DNA of 64,000 nucleotides from Orbaceae bacterium ESL0727 (GTDB taxonomy: Bacteria > Pseudomonadota > Gammaproteobacteria > Enterobacterales > Orbaceae). The DNA lies in assembly GCA_029433345.1 (NCBI GenBank), contig JAQTHY010000002.1:1-64000 (forward strand), written 5' to 3'. The position numbers were made by a program, and so were the translations under genes. Below are positions 55,031 to 64,000 of the stretch, piece after piece. Each line of letters starts with the position of its first letter. The first letter of the stretch is position 1. Below the pieces are notes generated by a model that was not told where the DNA came from, ran no database searches, and saw only the letters and a list, made by a program, of their open reading frames with translations.

Positions 55031-58000
55031 ATGATGCGAGATCCACTGTCAGCGTCAATACCGGAAAGTAAGTTAGCGATAGATTCGCCTTTTGCCGGTT
55101 ATCCCGAGCTTAATCAGCAGGCCGAAAAAGTGCGCGCAAAGCTTGATCACTGTGCCGAGAGTGATCTCACGTTCTGTTTGGCTATTCTTGTGCAGAGTGA
55201 TTTTTTAGTTGAGTCATTTTATAAATTTCCTGCTTGGCTTGCCGATTTTATACAAAATCCGCCGGTTGCGAATGAAGAAGTGAATTACGCCACATGGCTA
55301 AAAAGTCAATTAGCAACGGTAACGGATGAAGCAACATTGATGAAAGTATTGCGGCAATTTCGCCGTTTAGTGCTTATGCGAATCGAGTGGTCACAATTAA
55401 GTAAAACCAGTACCACTGAACAGACGTTAATACAGCTATCGCGGCTAGCCGAAGTGATTGTGATTGCTGCACGCGATTGGCTCTATGATCTAAGTTGTCA
55501 GGAGTGGGGAACACCGTGTAACGCGCAGGGCGAAGCATTGCCGTTACTGATTTTAGGTATGGGGAAATTGGGTGGCGATGAGCTCAATTTTTCGTCTGAT
55601 ATTGATCTGATTTTCACCTATCCGGAACAAGGCGTGACCCGCGGCGGGCGACGCGAACTAGATAACGCGGTTTTCTTTACTCGCTTAGGGCAGCGCATTA
55701 TTAAAATGCTCGATCAGATTACCGAAGATGGCTTTGTTTATCGTGTTGATATGCGCTTACGTCCACTCGGCGATGGCGGCCCGTTGGCATTAAGTTTTGC
55801 GGCGATGGAAGATTATTATCAAGAACAGGGCCGCGATTGGGAACGTTATGCCATGGTTAAAGCAAAAGTGCTGGTTGATCAGCAAAGAGGTGATCACCAA
55901 TCTTTTGATCATCAATGCATCGATCAGCAATGTCTTGATCAACAATGTCTCGCTCAACAAACTCCTGATCAGCAACGTTTCGACCTGCCAAGTGAGGCAT
56001 CCCAACATCGCTATGCAAAAGCGCTCTATCAAATGCTCAGACCGTTTGTCTATCGGCGATATATCGATTTTAGTGTGTTGCAATCATTGCGTAATATGAA
56101 AGGCATGATTGAACGGGAAGTGCGTCGCCGTGGATTGCACGATAACATTAAGCTGGGCGCGGGTGGTATTCGCGAAATTGAATTTATCGTGCAGGTATTT
56201 CAGTTAATTCGCGGTGGGCGAGTGGTGGCGTTACAGACACGGTCACTCTTAACTGCATTACAGGTGATTGGCGAAGAAGGGTTATTACCCTCCGAAGAAG
56301 TACACCTATTACGGGGAAATTACCTATTTTTGCGACGTTGTGAGAATCTTTTACAAGCGATTCATGATGAACAGACCCAAACCTTACCGGCAGATCCGTT
56401 AGATCAATTACGACTCGCGATAGGGATGGGATTCACGAATTGGCTCGATTTTTATGCGCAATTGACGACCTGCTTACAACAAAATCGTCTTATTTTTAAT
56501 CAATTAATTGGTGATACGGATACCGACGCGGCAACCGCAACGCATGATGATCGTTTTGAAGATCTCTGGTCGCCAGATTTAACGATTAATGATGTGCAAG
56601 TTGTTTTCCCACATTATACGGTTGACGATGCGACATTACTTTGTCGTATGCTAACGCAGTTCCGTTTGGATATAGGCAAACGGACGATTGGGGTACGGGG
56701 GCGGGAAATCCTCGATCAATTAATGCCACGTTTATTGGCTACGCTCGAAGGCGAAGCGCATGGTTTTACCGTCTTAGCGCGCATATTGCCTTTACTGATT
56801 AATATTGTGAGCCGTACCACGTATTTGGAATTGCTGTTGGAATATCCCAATGCGTTAAAGCAACTGATTCGCCTGTGTGCCGCTTCACCTATGATCAGTG
56901 AGCAATTAGCGCATTATCCCATTTTATTAGATGAACTGATTGATATTAATTCACTCTATCAAGTGACGGCGCCCGATGCCTATAAAAGTGAGCTTTATCA
57001 ATATTTACTGCGTATCCAAATTGATGATGAAGAGCAACAACTCGAAGCGTTGCGACAATTCAAACAGATGCAGCTCCTCCATATTGCGGCGGCTGATGTG
57101 GAGCGGCATTTAACCACGATGAAGGTGAGTGATCATCTCACGTTTGTTGCCGAAGCGTTGATCGATTCAGTGGTCAAAATAGCCTGGAATCAGATGACCG
57201 CACGTTATGGTCAACCTAGCCATCTGACGCATGATGGACAAACCGGCCTATTAGTGGTTGCTTATGGTAAATTGGGCGGTTGGGAATTGGGGTATGGCTC
57301 TGATCTCGATTTGGTCTTTCTGCATGATTGCCCGGCTAACACGGTCACCAATGGCGATAAAGTGATTGATAGCCGTCAATTTTATCTACGTTTAGTGCAA
57401 CGCATTATTCATCTATTTAATGTGCGCACCAGTTTTGGCATATTATACGAAGTCGATGTACGTTTACGTCCACAAGGTGATGCGGGATTATTAGCCTGTA
57501 GTTTGGATTCGTTTAACGATTACCAATTGCATGAAGCATGGACATGGGAACATCAGGCTTTAGTCCGTGCTCGTTGTGTCTATGGTGAAGCTAGCTTGAT
57601 TCAGCGATTTAACCAGATTCGCCATCATGTTCTTTGTCAAGTACGAGATGAAGCTAAACTCAAAAATGAGGTGCGGGAGATGCGCGAAAAAATGCGTACG
57701 CATCTGGGCACAGCTGATAGCGAATTTTTTAATCTGAAAATTGACGCCGGTAGTATTGGTGATATTGAGTTTTTATCACAATATTTGGTGCTCAATTATG
57801 CACATACCGAGCCCGATATGACGCGCTGGAGTGACAATGTGCGCATTTTAGAAATGGCCGCTAACCGGCAGATTATGCCTGCAGAGGAAGCGGAAAAGCT
57901 CACCCAAGCCTATATCGACATGCGTAACGAAATCCACCGTTTAGCGTTACAAAATCTCCCTAGCCAAGTTAAGCGCGACTGCTTTAAGCAAGATAGAGAA

Positions 58001-58036
58001 TTAGTGCAGCAGAGCTGGGCGAAATGGCTGCAATAG
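55031..58036 (+). CDS. glnE: Glutamine synthetase adenylyltransferase/removase
   Basis: 1001 residues from ATG 55031 (AAGGA just upstream; ATG 55010 has no site). Two nucleotidyltransferase domains: the first (removase) with [15 protein letters not shown] near 180, the second (transferase) with [14 protein letters not shown] near 750. Conserved CRWEREL-like [14 protein letters not shown]. Residues 283-317 are an extra run of seven five-residue units (DQQxx) not present in E. coli GlnE (946). Controls glutamine synthetase by adenylylation. Confidence 0.95.
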   Translation: MMRDPLSASIPESKLAIDSPFAGYPELNQQAEKVRAKLDHCAESDLTFCLAILVQSDFLVESFYKFPAWLADFIQNPPVANEEVNYATWLKSQLATVTDEATLMKVLRQFRRLVLMRIEWSQLSKTSTTEQTLIQLSRLAEVIVIAARDWLYDLSCQEWGTPCNAQGEALPLLILGMGKLGGDELNFSSDIDLIFTYPEQGVTRGGRRELDNAVFFTRLGQRIIKMLDQITEDGFVYRVDMRLRPLGDGGPLALSFAAMEDYYQEQGRDWERYAMVKAKVLVDQQRGDHQSFDHQCIDQQCLDQQCLAQQTPDQQRFDLPSEASQHRYAKALYQMLRPFVYRRYIDFSVLQSLRNMKGMIEREVRRRGLHDNIKLGAGGIREIEFIVQVFQLIRGGRVVALQTRSLLTALQVIGEEGLLPSEEVHLLRGNYLFLRRCENLLQAIHDEQTQTLPADPLDQLRLAIGMGFTNWLDFYAQLTTCLQQNRLIFNQLIGDTDTDAATATHDDRFEDLWSPDLTINDVQVVFPHYTVDDATLLCRMLTQFRLDIGKRTIGVRGREILDQLMPRLLATLEGEAHGFTVLARILPLLINIVSRTTYLELLLEYPNALKQLIRLCAASPMISEQLAHYPILLDELIDINSLYQVTAPDAYKSELYQYLLRIQIDDEEQQLEALRQFKQMQLLHIAAADVERHLTTMKVSDHLTFVAEALIDSVVKIAWNQMTARYGQPSHLTHDGQTGLLVVAYGKLGGWELGYGSDLDLVFLHDCPANTVTNGDKVIDSRQFYLRLVQRIIHLFNVRTSFGILYEVDVRLRPQGDAGLLACSLDSFNDYQLHEAWTWEHQALVRARCVYGEASLIQRFNQIRHHVLCQVRDEAKLKNEVREMREKMRTHLGTADSEFFNLKIDAGSIGDIEFLSQYLVLNYAHTEPDMTRWSDNVRILEMAANRQIMPAEEAEKLTQAYIDMRNEIHRLALQNLPSQVKRDCFKQDRELVQQSWAKWLQ
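55877..55981 (+). repeat. Seven 15-bp units in glnE, GATC-rich
   Basis: Seven units; six begin with GATC, the sixth with GCTC. They encode [35 protein letters not shown]. In frame inside the removase half, just after the [14 protein letters not shown] motif. Confidence 0.95.
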
Positions 58037-58048
58037 CTAAACTAGCTG

Positions 58049-58084
58049 GATTAGCATGGTTGCTTGTTGCTAATCGCGATTTTT
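58049..58084 (+). terminator. Terminator after glnE
   Basis: GATTAGCA (58049-58056) pairs with TGCTAATC (58068-58075), then GCGA and T5. Moderate. Confidence 0.65.
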
Positions 58085-58320
58085 ATGTGTGAATCTGTCC
58101 TATTTTGACAAATAGGATTTACAGGTTAGATGTGCATTTAATGAGCAAAATTTGACATAAACGTAGGGTAACTCTGAAACATCTATATAGATGCTGTTTG
58201 ACGACCATCACGCCAAAAGCGTAATCACTAGGTGATGAGTTACCTGATTGTGGTAAATCACGCAATTAGGCATCAGAAAAAGGTGAAAAAGCAAGGAATC
58301 CATCGATATTGCGAGCAGAT

Positions 58321-58358
58321 TTTAGGGTGATATCTGACTATGTCGATATCACCCTAAA
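58321..58358. other. 14-bp perfect hairpin between convergent genes
   Basis: TTTAGGGTGATATC and GATATCACCCTAAA with a 10-base loop. It lies between glnE and the leftward carbonic anhydrase gene and could stop or protect either message. The gap (58037-58384) holds no gene. Confidence 0.7.
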
Positions 58359-58384
58359 TCAAATTAATCTAGGTTTAGAACAGA

Positions 58385-59122
58385 TTAATCAACAATAACA
58401 CGACCATTTAGTGGTTGTACTGGTCGATTATTAGCATGTTTGAGTGCTGCTTGGAATTTTTTTAACTGTTCGGCCGATAAGGTGATTGGATTTTTCATCA
58501 CTAACCAACGCACACCTTCAGTACAAGGTGGAGTGGTTAATGAACCACTATAGCGGTAGTAAGTTTTATCAGCTGGATAGAGAGCGGCTACATCAACATG
58601 TTTTTTAAATTCTACATCTTTATTCTGCTGATTAGGCATAGTGTCAATAATTGTGGTTAGGGCACGGTTTTCTTCACCGAGATCAAACATAACCGCAACA
58701 ACAGCCAAGGCGCCATCTTTAGTCGCATGAACAAAATGTGCTTCTAATGGGTAACTTTTGCCATCAATTTGGTTTTCACTTGGTGCATGAAAATGGTATT
58801 GCACTAATTGGAATGTCTCATCATCTAAGCTAAAGACATCTTCATCTTTCGCTGTCACCTGAATAGTATGACCATTGTTCACAATTGATTCATGTGTCAC
58901 ATTATAGGTAAAAGTAAGCGGAGGTAATGAGATATCTAATGCATGGGTAATGTTGATGGGTGATTGATATTTACCGGTATGACAAGCTGCAAAATCGGCA
59001 CTGAGTTCTCCCCAGTTGGCCGGGCCTTCTTTACCTTCATAACCCCAATGCGCTTGTGCAGGTGCGGTTTGCATTAAAATAGGCATCACCATAAATAGTG
59101 AAGCAATTAAAGAACGTTTCAT
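58385..59122 (-). CDS. Alpha carbonic anhydrase, periplasmic
   Basis: 245 residues. Signal peptide 1-24 (ends QTAPAQA). HWGYEG start; zinc ligands His110 and His112 (QYHFHAPSE) and His129 (LEAHFVH); Glu116; shuttle-like His85 (NNGHTIQV). A cysteine pair (Cys47 and Cys near 205, PPCTEG) likely forms a disulfide. Hydrates CO2 in the periplasm. Single gene, convergent with glnE. Confidence 0.93.
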   Translation of the reverse strand: MKRSLIASLFMVMPILMQTAPAQAHWGYEGKEGPANWGELSADFAACHTGKYQSPINITHALDISLPPLTFTYNVTHESIVNNGHTIQVTAKDEDVFSLDDETFQLVQYHFHAPSENQIDGKSYPLEAHFVHATKDGALAVVAVMFDLGEENRALTTIIDTMPNQQNKDVEFKKHVDVAALYPADKTYYRYSGSLTTPPCTEGVRWLVMKNPITLSAEQLKKFQAALKHANNRPVQPLNGRVIVD

Positions 59123-59519
59123 GTCATTTCCTTTTTTTGTTATAAATGATAGATTTTAACGCGACACATTATCTACCTTAATTTTCGAAATTACTACATC
59201 ACGTAATAGGATATTTTTATTTTTTAATGGTCTGAATTTATTAAAAATCTATTGCATTATTTGCGATAATGTGGTCTAACGTGCAAGTGTTAATTTGCGA
59301 TGAGCAGTAACCAATTAGGATATAACCAAGCAAATAAGGTTAGTAAGCGGGGAGAGGGCAAATTCTGATAGAACGGTGTTTTAGCTTGCTATCCCCCGGC
59401 AACTTTTAGCACTAAATGTGTCGAGGGATGCGGTTAATACGCGGATTCTAACATCTTGATTCTAACATCGTGGTTTGAATATCGTAGTTTTAACATTGAA
59501 GTTTTAACGACGACGAAAT
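59123..59519. other. Intergenic region, carbonic anhydrase to DUF305
   Basis: 397 bp. Promoter of the leftward anhydrase gene should lie near 59150-59250 (AT-rich). 59445-59515 has degenerate repeats of GATTCTAACATC and GTTTTAACATTG type. No gene seen. Confidence 0.5.
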
Positions 59520-59915
59520 TTATTTGTCAGATTTGTGTTTATCTAACCACTGTTTCATTTCATCAATTTGTGGACCTTGTGCATCAATAATCTTTTGTGC
59601 TAATTGACGCATTTCAGGATCTTTACCATATTTAAGCTCAATCTTAGCCATATCAATGGCACCTTGGTGATGCGCACTCATGCCTGCCGCAAAGGCTTTA
59701 TCAGGATTAAGATAGTGCATACTGCCACTCATGTTTTGGTTCATCTTATCCATGGCACTCATTAAATCTTTCTGCATGTCGGATTTAGAACCTGATGCGG
59801 TATTTTTCATATCTTTCATGTTGTTCATATCATTCATGTCTTTCATATCTTCCTCCACAGTTGTGCTTGTATTATCTGCATAAACCATTCCGGTAAGACT
59901 AAAACCACCAATCAT
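59520..59915 (-). CDS. DUF305 exported protein, start unclear
   Basis: 131 residues from ATG 59915. DUF305 core AAGMSAHHQGAIDMAKIEL and QGPQIDEMKQWL, linked to copper or metal handling. Low-complexity Asp/Met/Asn stretch (MKDMNDMNNMKDMKN) at about 24-40. The hydrophobic leader seems to lack its basic start: codons for KRRILALY precede the ATG but no start codon does; ATGAAAAGACGT may have lost its G. The export signal may thus be damaged. Confidence 0.75.
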   Translation of the reverse strand: MIGGFSLTGMVYADNTSTTVEEDMKDMNDMNNMKDMKNTASGSKSDMQKDLMSAMDKMNQNMSGSMHYLNPDKAFAAGMSAHHQGAIDMAKIELKYGKDPEMRQLAQKIIDAQGPQIDEMKQWLDKHKSDK

Positions 59916-60193
59916 ATATAAAGCAAGAATACGTCTTTTATATCAATCTGTTCTTAACAAGATTGACTAACAAGACAACTTAATTCTAGCACCGAATTCA
60001 CGGGAAAGATAGGATCTAAATAATTAATTATTATTGATTAATTATCTGGATTTGCCGTGTAATCATGACACGATCGCCTTTTGATGGACACCATCAGCAA
60101 ACCCTAAAGCATATTTACGTGGTACTATTTGCTACTACTTCACATTATTTAGTAGTAATAGTTTGAATCTATTGATTAAATTTCTTATATATT

Positions 60194-60209
60194 TGTGATA
60201 GTTATCACG
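60194..60209 (+). promoter_or_regulatory. CRP-binding site before treB
   Basis: TGTGATAGTTATCACG: TGTGA, six bases, TCACG, one off consensus. Centred about 60 bp before the likely start of transcription (class I). Confidence 0.75.
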
Positions 60210-60226
60210 CATTGGCACCTTTTTCC

Positions 60227-60255
60227 TTGGACGAATGTTCTCTATCTCCTATACT
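60227..60255 (+). promoter_or_regulatory. treB promoter
   Basis: TTGGAC (60227-60232), 17-bp spacer, TATACT (60250-60255). Together with the CRP site it fits control by glucose. No TreR operator was identified. The rest of the gap 59916-60298 shows nothing. Confidence 0.7.
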
Positions 60256-60298
60256 CGCAAGAGATAAAAAGAATATGAATTTCAAAGGGATATAAGCT

Positions 60299-61738
60299 AT
60301 GGTCAATCAACCTGTGGTAAATAAAGATTCGGTTAATAGAGAAATGGTTCAGCAGTTAATTCATTTTGTTGGCGGCAAAAAGAATGTTGCCTCGGTTACC
60401 CACTGTTTAACACGTCTACGTTTTGTGCTTAATAATCCTGCTAGTGCAAATATCGAAAAAATTAAGGCTCTCCCTTTTGTGAAAGGCTGTTTCATCACGA
60501 ATGGGCAATTTCAAGTCATTATTGGTACCAATGTCGATGAATACTATAAAGTGTTAATTGAGCAATTAGGTATCAGTGAAGCGAGCAAAGAAGAGACGAA
60601 AAGCGCGGCTAAAAAGAATATGCCTTGGTATGAAAGATTAATTGCGAATCTTGCTGAAATTTTTGTACCTTTATTGCCGGCTTTGATTGCGGGTGGTCTG
60701 TTACTCGGACTGCGCAATATTATTGGTGAAATGCCAACCATTAATAATCTCCCCTTAACCGCCACTTATCACTGGCTGCAACCTATTTATGATATGTTGT
60801 GGCTCCCTTGTGAAGCGATATTTCACTTTTTGCCGGTGGCAATCTGCTGGTCAACCGTAAAGAAGATGGGGGGATCACCGGTCTTAGGCATTGTTTTAGG
60901 GATTACCCTTGTTTCACCACAACTTATGAATGCATATCAAATTGGCATAAAATTACCTGAAACCTGGGATTTTGGTTGGTTTGTGATTGAAAAAGTGGGC
61001 TACCAAGCGCAAGTTATTCCTTCTATCTTTGCCGGATTAGCACTCGGTTGGCTTGAGACGCGATTACGTAAAATTATTCCTAACTATTTACATATAGTCG
61101 TTGTACCGATCGTGGCGTTATTGGTGTCGGTTTTCCTAGCCCATGTCATATTAGGCCCATTAGGGCGTCAGCTAGGTGATGGGGTTGCCTATTGTGTGAA
61201 ATTCCTCATGACCGGTAATTTTGCGCCAATTGGGGCAGCGCTATTTGGATTCTTCTACGCACCATTAGTGATAACCGGCATCCACCATACAACCTTGGCC
61301 ATTGATTTACAAATGATAAATAGTATGGGCGGAACGCCGATTTGGCCAATTATCGCCTTGTCTAATATTGCGCAAGCCTCTGCGGTGGTCGGTATTATTT
61401 TAGTTAGCAAAAAAGAGAACGAACGCGAAATTTCGGTGCCAGCTGCCATTGCTGGCTACTTAGGTGTCACTGAACCGGCTATGTATGGTATCAATCTTCG
61501 TTATAAATTCCCGATGCTTTGTGCCATGATTGGTGCATCTGCTGCTGGACTAATTTGTGGTCTTTTTGGTGTATTATCAAACGGTATTGGAGTGGGGGGA
61601 CTGCCGGGTATTTTATCCATTCAGCCGATTTATTGGTTAATTTATGCATGCGCAATGTCTATCGCGATAGTGGTACCGATAATCTTAACCATTTTGGTTT
61701 ATAAGATTAAATTAACCAGAGGTACTTTAGATCTATAA
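60299..61738 (+). CDS. treB: Trehalose PTS enzyme IIBC
   Basis: 479 residues. IIB domain with the phosphocysteine in ASVTHCLTRLRF (residue about 40); IIC with ten or so helices and conserved GVTEPAMYGINLRYKFPML and ITGIHHTTLAIDLQM. Imports trehalose as trehalose-6-phosphate using IIA of the glucose system. AAAGGGA site. treC follows. Confidence 0.95.
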   Translation: MVNQPVVNKDSVNREMVQQLIHFVGGKKNVASVTHCLTRLRFVLNNPASANIEKIKALPFVKGCFITNGQFQVIIGTNVDEYYKVLIEQLGISEASKEETKSAAKKNMPWYERLIANLAEIFVPLLPALIAGGLLLGLRNIIGEMPTINNLPLTATYHWLQPIYDMLWLPCEAIFHFLPVAICWSTVKKMGGSPVLGIVLGITLVSPQLMNAYQIGIKLPETWDFGWFVIEKVGYQAQVIPSIFAGLALGWLETRLRKIIPNYLHIVVVPIVALLVSVFLAHVILGPLGRQLGDGVAYCVKFLMTGNFAPIGAALFGFFYAPLVITGIHHTTLAIDLQMINSMGGTPIWPIIALSNIAQASAVVGIILVSKKENEREISVPAAIAGYLGVTEPAMYGINLRYKFPMLCAMIGASAAGLICGLFGVLSNGIGVGGLPGILSIQPIYWLIYACAMSIAIVVPIILTILVYKIKLTRGTLDL

Positions 61739-61787
61739 GTACTTTAGATCTAGAAGGACTTTAGATCCAGAAGTACTTTAGATATTG
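61722..61787. repeat. Tandem copies of the treB 3' end
   Basis: Units GTACTTTAGATCTATAA (with the treB stop), GTACTTTAGATCTAGAAG, GACTTTAGATCCAGAA and GTACTTTAGATATTG. Confidence 0.85.
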
Positions 61788-61847
61788 TGTAAGAATGTGA
61801 TTCATTTATTATAGATAACGAATTTATCGCGCAGTTAGGGAGAACCT

Positions 61848-63533
61848 ATGTCACAAAATAGTTTACCTTGGTGGAAAACCGGCACTATCTATCAGATCTA
61901 TCCCAAAAGCTTTCAAGCAACCGATGGGCGAGCTACTGGTGATCTACAAGGCATCATAAAACATCTCGACTACCTAAAAAAGCTAGGTATTAGTGCGATT
62001 TGGTTAACGCCTATCTACCCGTCTCCTCAAGTCGATAATGGCTATGATGTTGCTGACTATATGGCGATCAATCCTGATTACGGTACCCTGGCCGATTTTG
62101 ACAGGTTAGTCGAAAAGGCACATCAGTTAGATATTAAAATCATGATGGATATGGTTTTTAATCACACCTCGACTGAGCACCCTTGGTTTAAAGCATCGCC
62201 TGATAAAACTACGCCTTTTCGATCGTTTTACATCTGGAAAGATGCCAATAGCGAAGGTAAAGAGCCCAATAATTGGCGATCAAAATTTGGCGGCAAAGCG
62301 TGGCAGTGGGATGAGGCCTCAAAGCAATACTACCTACATCTGTTTGCCGTTGAGCAAGCTGATCTTAACTGGGAAAACCCAGCCGTGCGAGAAGAATTAA
62401 AAAAGATCGGTCAATTTTGGGCGGATAAAGGCGTCGATGCGTTAAGGTTAGATGTGGTTAATTTGATCTCGAAACAGCAAGATTTTGCGGATGATGAAAA
62501 TGGGGACGGGCGCCGTTTTTATACGGATGGACCAAGAGTGCATCAGTTTTTACAAGAGATGAATCGCGATCTCTTCACGCCTAACAATCTGATCACGGTG
62601 GGCGAGATGTCCTCGACTTCACTCGCGCATTGCCAACAATATGCTTCGCTTGATGGGAAAGAGTTGACGATGACCTTCAATTTTCATCACTTAAAAGTGG
62701 ATTATCCAAATGGTGAAAAATGGACATTAGCTAAACCTGATTTTGTTCAACTCAAACAGATTATAGGGCATTGGCAGCAAGGCATGCATAATCGAGCATG
62801 GAATGCGCTGTTTTGGTGTAATCATGATCAGCCGCGCATTGTCTCCCGTTTTGGTAATACGACAAGGTACCATAATCAATCGGCCAAAATGCTGGCCATG
62901 GCACTTTATGGTTTACAGGGTACGCCTTACCTTTATCAAGGGGAAGAGATTGGTATGACTAATCCCAATTTTACCGACATTACACAATATCGGGATATTG
63001 AAAGTCTCAATATGTTCAAAGAGATGCAACAAAACGGGATAGCGATTGACGAGATTATGGCGATATTAGCAACTAAATCTCGAGATAATAGCCGTACGCC
63101 CATGCAATGGAATGATTCAGCGAATGCGGGATTCACAACGGGTACGCCTTGGATTAGTGTTGCAAACAATTACCGCACCATTAATGTCGCATCGGCACTT
63201 GCCGATCCCAATTCTATCTTTTACTGTTACCAAAAATTAATTGCCCTGCGCAAACAGTACCTTATTTTTGCGTTAGGAGATTATCAAGATTTAGATCTAA
63301 ATAACGATAACGTGTGGATTTATGCACGCCATTATCATCATCAAACACTTTTAGTCATGGCTAATTTACACGATCAAACCTATTCGGTATCATTACCCAA
63401 AACAGTCACGGATCGCCCGTTCCAGCTATTGATGAATAACTATCCTAATGCATTCACATTATCCAAAAACGTTACACTTGCTCCTTATCAGGCGGTCTAT
63501 TTTTATGGTGATGATGATAATGATCTCAATTAA
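61848..63533 (+). CDS. treC: Trehalose-6-phosphate hydrolase
   Basis: 561 residues, GH13. Catalytic residues in ALRLDVVNL (Asp), TVGEMSS (Glu) and WCNHDQPRIV (Asp). Splits trehalose-6-phosphate into glucose and glucose-6-phosphate. GGGAG before ATG. Ends in a 4-bp overlap with hemN on the other strand. Confidence 0.95.
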   Translation: MSQNSLPWWKTGTIYQIYPKSFQATDGRATGDLQGIIKHLDYLKKLGISAIWLTPIYPSPQVDNGYDVADYMAINPDYGTLADFDRLVEKAHQLDIKIMMDMVFNHTSTEHPWFKASPDKTTPFRSFYIWKDANSEGKEPNNWRSKFGGKAWQWDEASKQYYLHLFAVEQADLNWENPAVREELKKIGQFWADKGVDALRLDVVNLISKQQDFADDENGDGRRFYTDGPRVHQFLQEMNRDLFTPNNLITVGEMSSTSLAHCQQYASLDGKELTMTFNFHHLKVDYPNGEKWTLAKPDFVQLKQIIGHWQQGMHNRAWNALFWCNHDQPRIVSRFGNTTRYHNQSAKMLAMALYGLQGTPYLYQGEEIGMTNPNFTDITQYRDIESLNMFKEMQQNGIAIDEIMAILATKSRDNSRTPMQWNDSANAGFTTGTPWISVANNYRTINVASALADPNSIFYCYQKLIALRKQYLIFALGDYQDLDLNNDNVWIYARHYHHQTLLVMANLHDQTYSVSLPKTVTDRPFQLLMNNYPNAFTLSKNVTLAPYQAVYFYGDDDNDLN

Positions 63534-64000
63534 ATCACGCGCGAAAATTGTTGTTGGCGTGCCATTTTACGCATATAAATATCGAAACACATACAGATAT
63601 TGCGAATCAATAAATGACCTTTAGGTTGCACACGAATTGTTTGTGCATTCAGTGTGACCAATCCGTCGTTTTCGAGTGGTGCGAGTAGTTTTAGATCGTC
63701 GGCAAAATAGTCATTAAACTGGATAGCGTAAGTGTCCTCAATCAGCTTTTTATCTAAATAAAAGTGGCAAATTAACTGTTTGATCACATCACGACGGATT
63801 TTATCATCTAAACTCATGGTAAAACCTTTACAAAGCGCATTGCCGGTTTGCTCAATTTGGGTTTGATAAAGCTTCAGTTCTTTCTGATTTTGCGCATAGC
63901 TATCGCCTAAAATACTGATTGCCGATACGCCAAGTCCTAATAAGTCAGCATCGCCATGGGTTGTGTAGCCTTGAAAGTTGCGGTGCAATTTACCTTGTTG
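63530..64000 (-). CDS. hemN: Oxygen-independent coproporphyrinogen III oxidase, C-terminal part
   Basis: Partial; runs off the window edge and the frame is open through 64000. Seen: LHRNFQGYTTHGDADLLGLGVSAI, DDKIRRDVIKQLICHF, LAPLENDGLV and the terminal RQQQFSRVI match E. coli HemN closely. A radical SAM enzyme of heme synthesis under low oxygen; the iron-sulfur motif lies outside the window. Confidence 0.95.
   Translation of the reverse strand, partial: QQGKLHRNFQGYTTHGDADLLGLGVSAISILGDSYAQNQKELKLYQTQIEQTGNALCKGFTMSLDDKIRRDVIKQLICHFYLDKKLIEDTYAIQFNDYFADDLKLLAPLENDGLVTLNAQTIRVQPKGHLLIRNICMCFDIYMRKMARQQQFSRVI

Noticed and set aside
55790-56099. Long antisense and alternate frames in glnE repeats
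   Set aside because: Created by the 15-bp repeat, which is open in several frames.

Overview
Host. Low-GC gammaproteobacterial DNA. The chromosomal part carries enteric-type genes and gene orders (ilvLGMEDA with a leader peptide, sspA-sspB, ygiF-glnE, treB-treC, hemN), all clearly diverged from E. coli. AT-rich coding plus these proteins suggest Orbaceae (Gilliamella, Frischella or Orbus type). That is inference; another low-GC relative of the enterics is possible. No rRNA, tRNA or CRISPR array was seen.

Bases 1 to about 34,330 are a transposable (Mu-like) prophage with a BcepMu-like plan. A DDE transposase and its AAA+ ATPase lie in an early operon read rightwards (26.27-34.21 kb) from a promoter whose spacer is a perfect 20-bp palindrome. 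The repressor and all late genes are read leftwards. Late order is repressor, two lipoproteins, a RexA/RexB-like pair, holin, transglycosylase, nested Rz/Rz1, TraR-like protein, DUF2730, gp26-like protein, small and large terminase, portal, F, G, protease/scaffold I/Z, decoration protein, major capsid, gp36, gp37, tail tube, frameshifted tail chaperones, tape measure, tail tip genes, collagen-like fibre and Tfa. There is no sheath or baseplate set, so a Mu-type head carries a siphovirus-type tail. The two ends share three short motifs in the same order and inverted orientation. Several prophage genes are broken by single-base shifts, mostly one base short in a homopolymer, while host genes are nearly all intact.

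34.5-37.2 kb holds a leftward operon: two small membrane proteins (one DUF3100) and an M20 amidohydrolase, probably uptake and cleavage of an amide or peptide substrate. 37.9-39.5 kb holds a large surface protein with an octamer repeat just behind its promoter. An MFS transporter follows (39.8-41.1 kb). 41.2-48.7 kb is the isoleucine-valine operon with its attenuator. Then come a membrane PQQ glucose dehydrogenase (49.1-51.5 kb), sspA and sspB, ygiF and glnE (52.3-58.0 kb), a periplasmic alpha carbonic anhydrase, a DUF305 protein, and the trehalose PTS operon treBC behind a CRP-type site. The end of hemN is cut by the window edge.

Host intergenic DNA repeatedly shows 14-18-bp degenerate tandem repeats, several of them duplicating the 3' end of the preceding gene with its stop codon. 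In-frame low-complexity insertions occur in GlnE and IlvG. Candidates most worth follow-up are the RexAB-like exclusion pair, the A16 run inside the tape measure gene, the second tail-tube paralogue at the tail tip, and the octamer-repeat surface protein.
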